From contig WNNJ02000833.1 of assembly GCA_012934845.2 (NCBI GenBank), positions 91,290 through 155,289 of the forward strand: a stretch of DNA of 64,000 bases, read 5' to 3'. Origin of the DNA: Pomphorhynchus laevis (Eukaryota > Acanthocephala > Palaeacanthocephala > Echinorhynchida > Pomphorhynchidae). Below, piece after piece: positions 59,201 to 64,000 of the stretch; position 1 is the stretch's first letter, and the number at the start of each line of letters is the position of its first letter. A program made the position numbers and the translations under genes. The notes under the pieces are model-generated. The model was not told the origin of the DNA and ran no database searches. It was given only the letters and a program-made list of their open reading frames with translations.

Positions 59201-62200
59201 CAGCGCTTCGCAGAGCCAGGAACGGTTATCTTATTCACAAACCCCCATCCCCTACCTTTCATTGCACATCAACAAATTCTATCCTCGACATTTTACTGCT
59301 TCACTCGAGGTGGCTGTTAAAACCCCTCTGCACGGAGCAGTCGCGCCAGCAATTGTCCACCTTTCATGACCTAATTCTTTGGAGGAAATGGAGGAACATA
59401 TATTGCTTCGCAGAAGGTTTCACTTTGATCCTATCAGAGTGGCCTTCTTTCAGGCGGCTATCCAACTCCTTCCCCGAATAGGAAATGTGAGTCTGACCGA
59501 ATTTAATACCTACCTCTTTTCGCAAGCTACCGCGATTCTATCGACCACCTATAAAGGTCGTATATACAATCCCACTCCGACGAAACTCAAGGTCCTAGCA
59601 AAATTATTGAACCTCCCTAATATCTCTGCTTCCGCCAAACAAGCCCTCTCGAATGAATACTGGAGCACTAGATACAGGTTCCAGCTGAGTAAGGATAGGA
59701 CGAGTATCGCTCGCCTTAATCCTTCTCAGTCTTCCTTTTGGAAGATTTTCAAGAAGGAGAAGTTTGTTTGCTGGAAGGATAGAGCATTGAGTTGGATAGG
59801 GAATGTAGGCCTTGAAAAAGTTTTGGAGGAGTCACTAGCCCTACACAACTATGGAGTCACTCAATCACCTCAACCAATCTCGCCTTGGTGTAACTTCAGG
59901 AGTAGGGATATATCTGTTACGGATATTCTTAACTCCTGGGGTCCACTCCCGGGCACCTCCAAATCCGTCGTTCCACTTTCTTCTCGGGTCTGTCAGCTTT
60001 TGACAGCTGATCAGAGAAGAGAGGTGGCCGTAACAATGCTTTTAGCCTCCCCATCCGATGTAGCAGGCATCAATATTAGTAAGCGTGTTTTTATCCCTAA
60101 GAAAAAATCCTGTTCATGTCCTAAAGACCTGGGACCCATTTCGATTCAAAATTCCCTCGTGTCGATTTACGAAAAAGCGCTTGCGCGTAAAATCCGCGAC
60201 CATTTAAGTAGGCGAAATTTGATCCCTCCAGGTTTTCATGGGTTCGTCAAAGGTCGCTCGGTCCATTCGGCAGTAGGTGAGTTGGAGCAGTTTTGTCGGG
60301 AGAATAGCCATCGCCTAGTTGTGGCTATTTTCCTTGACTTTTCTGCTGCATTTGACCGCATCTCCATTCCTTTTGTGATCTCTTCTCTTAGGTCCCTCGG
60401 GTTGCCTGCGAGAATTGTGAACAGGGTGGAGATTCTGCTGTACACCAAGCGGTTTTATTATGAAGACGACCCTGATGCGCGTCAGTTTTACCCTATTACA
60501 GGTGTGCCTCAAGGTTCACCTCTTTCTCCTATCTTATATCTTGCTGCCTCCATTAATCTATTCAAAATATTTAAGCGCGAACAACGTCTTGTGGTGTATG
60601 CTGATGACACCACAGCCCTGTTCTCTGGACACAGGTGTAAAGACGTAGTTTCTGACATCAGCCGCTTCTTTTTAAGATTAAAAGACCAGTTACCCAAATC
60701 CAATCTTATTTTAAACTCCGCCAAATCGCAGGCGGTTGTCTTTCATGGCACCACTGCAACAAAGAAAAAACTTAAGAGATTAGCACTCTCAGCACTTTCC
60801 TCCATATTTGCCTCTGAACCACTCCCCACCTTCACATGTCGGGTAAAATACCTGGGGTTCACCGTTACGGTGAACTGGTCGGCGAAAGCTGACCTGGATA
60901 GACTTAAACGTATCCTGAAGAAAGCTAGGTGGGCTCTGAAACGGGCTCAGCATCTGTCATTGAAAGGGAAAACCCAGGTACGCCTTTGGGGTACCTGGGC
61001 TATCTCGGGACTAGTCTTTTTCTCAAGAGGACGTCCCCCAGAGCAAAGGCTAAGGTTTCTTAAGCTCCTCGTCTCTCGTTTACCCAGCATAGTTCGCGCC
61101 GATTGGATTCTTCGGGGGGTGAAAGACCCCGGGTGGTTCAGTCGGAAGGCGGCGTGTTGGATCGGTTGGGGGGCTCAGATCCCCCTGGATTTGATGCCTT
61201 GAACATTGAAGAAGACTAACACGTGCTGTCTTGTTATTTCTTTTGTTTATCTTGGAACTGATCTGACATTTATTTATTCCTTCACCATGTATTATTTGTT
61301 ATTAAGAAAATCTTTATTTATTTATTTATTTAATTAACAATTCAATTTTCAATTTAATGAAAATTTAATCCAATTTAATTAAAAAAATTATTAATGCACG
61401 TTCATCAGGCTGTTTAAATTTATAATTTTGCATCTATACATTTTTTAATGTAAAAGCTAATTAATCTGCTGGAGCAATCTTTAAATATTAGCTAATATTT
61501 TTATTTGATAAGCATTTTATATCTCACATGGATATCTCTTCAATGTTATAAATTTATAATTTTAGCTTTACTTTTTTACTTTTATTAATTTCAAATTTTA
61601 AATTTATTAAGCAAAGAATCGGAAATCTTGATAAAATATTATCAGAATTAAAAACCTGTAAAGCAACTTCTGACCGTGTAGCTATCCACGAGAGTCAGGA
61701 TATTGAATGGAATCCGGATTGCAAGCAAATTTGCCTGGATTCTGAATTAATCAATAGGTTTAATGAACTACTATCTGATAGCACCGTTATTACAAAAGTC
61801 CGTTCAACAATTGATTATCGAAATGTAAGCACAAGTTTTCTATTCAATTATCTGTATTCAGTAGAAATCAGAATATTTTTTTCTTATCAATTTTATTTTT
61901 TACTAAATAAATAAAATAGATAAAAATAAATAAAATATTTTTATTCTCTAAACCAAGAATAAATGGAACAAAGTTTACAGCAAATTTTTTGCAAAGATTT
62001 TAGTCAATCAATGGTTTGTTATTTACTCATAATTTAACAAGATATTATTATATTAATGTTATTGTTTATTTTTTTTAAGTTATGCAAATTGCAAAAAAAG
62101 TAATTGTAAAATTGTTAATTTCATGTGGATTTAAATGAATACAAACTAGTTCGTTTTATAAAATAAACTAAATAATAAGGAATTTCTTAAATGAATAACT

Positions 62201-63158
62201 AACAATCACTAAAAAATACGAATAGAGACATTAGAAAAAACAACTGCAGTTCAGATAAGACCGCTCATAACAGCATTTAGTCTTCATAATGGTGTCACGG
62301 CCTCAGGTCCAGCGGGATCTGAGCCTTCCAGCCAATCCAACACGCTGTCTTTCGACTGAACCACCCGGGGTCTTTCACCCCCGAAGAATCCAATCGAGAC
62401 GGACTATGCTGGGTAAACGAAAGACGAGGAGCTTAAGAAACCTTTAAAATAAACTGTTATGTCCATACAAATCGTACACAACGGGCAAAAATCAAAACTA
62501 AAATTTTAAACAAACGGTATTTGTCTGCTGATAAATGCGGCATTCTGCCGCAGTGCGAGTGTATTGCAGTAACCGAAATGCCACTTTCTATAGTGATGCT
62601 ACCACGTTTGTAGCAACACGTGTGTTCGTGTGGTACCGCCACATGGTAATAGCCACATTGTTGCCCATGGAAGTCGGGCGGCAATACGTCACATGAATTT
62701 GCATTCATTGTAAGGCGTTATGTTTTCTCTTTAATTTGATGAACTGCAATGCTACTATAAATTAAAAGTCAATTATCAAATGCCAACACTCGTCAATTGT
62801 TTACTTGCATACAATTATGATACAATTTATAATAAAAATATTGTCAATCTTTAAAAATATTTAATATTTTAATAATTTCAATCTTAAATAATTATTGAAT
62901 TATTTTTTCATTGTTTTATTTTTGTTTATCAATTATATTTAATTTATAAATAATTTAATATACGTAGACTCAGTTACCTGATTTGTTTCATTTTAAGAGA
63001 AATATCTTGCTGCGGGATTTAAAAACCAAACCAACTCAGATTGCTTATAGCGTGTAAGTAAAATAAATTATTTTAATTAGAATAGTTTCATTCTGCTTTA
63101 AAGAGTTGCGTTAGCCGTAGTTTCGATCATCGGTCATATAGTCGACGTCGTTCATGAT
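55145..63158 (+). CDS. Spliced host gene of unknown function (seven exons seen, both ends open)
   Basis: Exons: 55145-55284, 55337-55445, 56528-56748, 56792-56915, 61612-61824, 62998-63053, 63104-63158. All six introns are GT-AG with sizes 52, 1082, 43, 4696, 1173 and 50, and the phase fits at every junction. The product, about 306 residues so far, starts with a polar Ser/Asp-rich part (FDDYQVKTSIFHRDKRERSS), then helical segments (ACRQAIIFQHMSLKHDVEST; RDYRNEVVETFFTEKLLIDD; RIGNLDKILSELKTCKATSD) and ends in a hydrophobic stretch VVALAVVSIIGHIVDVV, possibly a membrane anchor. Not recognised. A LINE on the same strand fills intron 4. An alternative exon may start at 57269. Exons 1-2 are duplicated inverted at 31859-32159. 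The last two exons and the 3' end are less certain. Confidence 0.68.
57125..57217 (-). repeat. Solo fragment of the PLE terminal repeat, inside intron 4
   Basis: Ends AAATACGTATACTCAGGTAG. A second scrap, GATAGACTCAGATTGCTGAA, is at 57346. Confidence 0.65.
57269..57334 (+). CDS. Possible alternative terminal exon
   Basis: After a strong acceptor ATTTTATTCCACAG the phase-0 frame gives EIPIYQNFDKIVLKERMIAK L and TAG. It would join exon 56792-56915 in frame and end the protein early. It lies between two scraps of the PLE terminal repeat. Unproven. Confidence 0.3.
   Translation, partial: EIPIYQNFDKIVLKERMIAKL
57478..58707 (+). CDS. LINE ORF1 (gag-like RNA-binding protein)
   Basis: The first ATG is at 57478, giving 409 residues; the frame is open some codons upstream but only with a TTG. 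It packages LINE RNA (family knowledge). After a Ser-rich N-terminus come an RRM-like part (KPIMASVKISNLPAHLENED, about residues 125-145) and zinc knuckles: CSRCHKWGHWASSC (about 217-230), CGVC...CKC, and CSNCGGCHPAWSRRC (about 259-273). This trio is typical of the I/R1/Jockey group. The C-terminus is basic (PPSKKRGA, KSKARRG) and Gly-rich. Intact frame. Confidence 0.92.
   Translation: MSEVQSNCNSSKISYEKSKFNEKYQVFSDNTHCKQKVSSVSIVCDDEGLLPPIPKLTNLGIIKISKPVARHSLFNIFLRKFSTELKNRVVFNCVRYSESEIKISFASPEDLKRYAVFFESNLSEFGSFELKPIMASVKISNLPAHLENEDIALLKSKFNISSFRQLMGKNGFPLTIAFGSAAIDQAELLVRSANNPFLGFNLSFKIVGREEFTYPHCSRCHKWGHWASSCTLPTTCGVCSSLSCPAVMDGCKCSALLSCSNCGGCHPAWSRRCNVFKDYANKFCSTATKKPASFSEAAALPSNVGSRMTDADIFRAIDIRAAVNKKQTEELVKSLLGALLTAPSVPINAVIPPSKKRGASANPPIQPLNIGKLLKSKARRGNEDAAQGQVPTLDGAGGGKGNLPAPSSV
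58741..61202 (+). pseudogene. LINE ORF2: endonuclease plus reverse transcriptase, one frameshift
   Basis: ATG at 58741. The endonuclease (to about 59390) has LNVLQWNSGGASALRLL, VIVLQETR, LANVYIRPGE and ILGDFNDRTGRW. A single frame change between 59380 and 59400 leads to the RT part: DLGPISIQNSLVSIYEKALA, FHGFVKGRSVHSA, FLDFSAAFDRISIPF (motif A), GVPQGSPLSPILYLA (motif B, near 60505), LVVYADDTTALFSG (motif C, near 60595). A C-terminal domain of about 130 residues follows, with no RNase H. About 820 codons in total, close to Jockey ORF2 length. Would be active only if the frame break is bypassed; likely dead but recent. Confidence 0.93.
62150..62445 (-). mobile_element. 5'-truncated copy of the same LINE family
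   Basis: Minus strand holds the last about 55 codons of ORF2 (VLDWILRG, KDPGWFSRKTACWIGWKAQI) and a 3' UTR (GTTGTTTTTTCTAATGTCTC, TTTAAGAAATTCCTTATTAT) like that at 42220-42290 but unlike that of the LINE at 57.5 kb. It lies in intron 5 of the spliced gene, antisense. A typical dead-on-arrival insertion. Confidence 0.85.
62446..62849. other. Intron 5 sequence with a moderate-GC block
   Basis: 62457-62708 is less AT-rich and open on the minus strand (MNANSCDVLPPDFHGQQCGY), Cys/His-rich (HVAVPHEHTCCYKRG). It is in the intron and unrecognised; may be another repeat. Confidence 0.3.
62850..62985 (-). repeat. Solo copy of the PLE terminal repeat next to a splice acceptor
   Basis: Ends ATACGTAGACTCAGTTACCT(GATTTG), only twelve bases before the acceptor of exon 62998-63053. 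Confidence 0.65.
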
Positions 63159-64000
63159 GTAAGATCCACCGGTGATACAAGTCGTTACTTTACGATAATC
63201 AAACTATACAAAGATTGGATGTACAAATGAATAGTATCTTTACAGAAGTGGGGCTGTACATTTTTGAATTGAATAAATGCCGCTATTTTGATTAAAAATA
63301 TAATATTTGCAAAGAATTAGATGAAATTTGCTAATTCACTTTACTTATTGGGCGCAACTGTAAACTGCGCAACATTTGCAGCAGTTTATATTATCATTTT
63401 TAATAGAATCAAATTTATTTTATATCCATTTAGCATTAAAATAACGCATGACATCAATAGTGACCCTAGAAATCTTAAGTTCGGATCCCATGAATCAAAT
63501 GAAGCACAAGTTGGCACAAGAATTCGGATTTCCATGAATCAAATGAAGGATCCCATGAATTAAATGAAGCAAATGAAGCTTTTCGAGTATTTTTTGATTA
63601 CTTGAAATTAATTAATCTTTTATTACTATAATTTAAGTAATTTTTGTTATAATTAACAAAAATTAGCTAGCGATAAGTACTGGTCATCATTAAAACAGAT
63701 TTAAACAAAAGTTATTGATTTAAACAAAAGTTATCAGATTAAAAAATATTCTATAAAAAGTTAAAATTTAAAATTAAATAAAATAATAAATATAAATTAA
63801 AATTAAATAATTAAAAATAGAACCATAGATTCTATTTGATATAAATCTATTCAATATAAAATATTTATTTAATATAAAATAATATATATAAATAAATATT
63901 ATTATCGATTTATTAAAGTAATGCTGAAAATATTATTTAATAATTTAATATAAAATAATATATATAAATAAATTATAAAATATAAAAATAATATTATAAA
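63159..64000. other. 3' flank or intron of the spliced gene, with a short repeat
   Basis: After the GTAAGA donor at 63159 two acceptors are possible: CAAAG at about 63212 (IGCTNE-stop) and TTTACAG at about 63246 (KWGCTFLN-stop); I cannot choose. CCATGAATCAAATGAA-type units recur at 63487-63585. From 63,600 on only AT-rich DNA is seen. Confidence 0.4.

Larger units (their letters stand above)
57440..61345 (+). mobile_element. Nearly whole LINE of the Jockey/R1 group, inside a host intron
   Basis: Two frames: ORF1 (57478-58707) and ORF2 (58741-61202), 33 bases apart, followed by a short 3' UTR ending in TTTATT repeats (61311-61330). Only one frame break is seen in about 3.7 kb, so it is the youngest LINE in the window. 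It sits in intron 4 of the spliced gene in the sense direction. Relatives: 38398-42300, 46760-47540 and 62150-62445. Target-site duplication not determined. Confidence 0.93.

Noticed and set aside
63321-63563. 80-residue frame near the right edge
   Set aside because: Its second half is made of short repeated units (ATGAATCAAATGAA); no sign of a family.

Overview
The window is AT-rich, gene-poor metazoan-type nuclear DNA crowded with old and young retroelements. No species can be named from the sequence. A eukaryotic animal is indicated by spliced exons, a UBE2D-type ubiquitin-conjugating enzyme, an RBBP4/p55-type WD40 chromatin protein, a casein-kinase-1 exon, non-LTR retrotransposons of several clades, Penelope-like elements (PLEs), a Tc1/mariner-type transposon and tRNA-derived SINE-like repeats. 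The introns I can place are either very small (43-52 bases) or long and filled with repeats.

Layout: 1-3240, a broken CR1/L2-like LINE on the minus strand, cut by the window edge. 3578-3657, a hammerhead-ribozyme-like fold. 3815-5382, a DD37E-type Tc1/mariner element with about 210-bp inverted repeats. 5.4-10 kb, AT-rich DNA with LINE scraps, fold-back elements and one hammerhead-bearing repeat unit. 10.1-11.4 kb, a second copy of the first LINE. 12607-13050, intronless UBE2D-like gene. 15.9-16.8 kb, a segment duplicated at 54.4 kb. 17.1-17.5 kb, a GIY-YIG fragment of a PLE. 18141-18506, a small helical protein gene. 20-21.1 kb, SINE-like and tandem repeats. 21.35-21.5 kb, one casein-kinase-1 exon, followed at once by a 3-kb PLE with inverted terminal repeats (21536-24538). 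26.8-28.4 kb, an RTE/RTE-X-like LINE. 29408-30733, intronless RBBP4-like gene. 31.2-32.6 kb, an inverted copy of two exons of the gene at 55-63 kb. 32.9-42.3 kb, an RTE-like fragment and two LINEs lying head to head. 46.8-47.5 kb, another LINE scrap. 50.2-52.4 kb, a third RTE-like copy. 52.6-53.7 kb, three hammerhead-bearing units in a row. 55.1-63.2 kb, a multi-exon host gene of unknown function that holds the youngest LINE (57.5-61.3 kb) inside one intron.

The main observations are: (1) a repeat family, in four copies, whose minus strand together gives the full core and helices of a type I hammerhead ribozyme; (2) a second, unrelated hammerhead-like fold at 3.6 kb; (3) an unannotated spliced gene whose exons keep frame across successive junctions; (4) an inverted exon duplication in which the only exonic differences are synonymous; (5) a PLE whose terminal repeat also occurs alone several times, repeatedly next to splice sites. 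All functional statements are by eye from sequence motifs; no database search was run.
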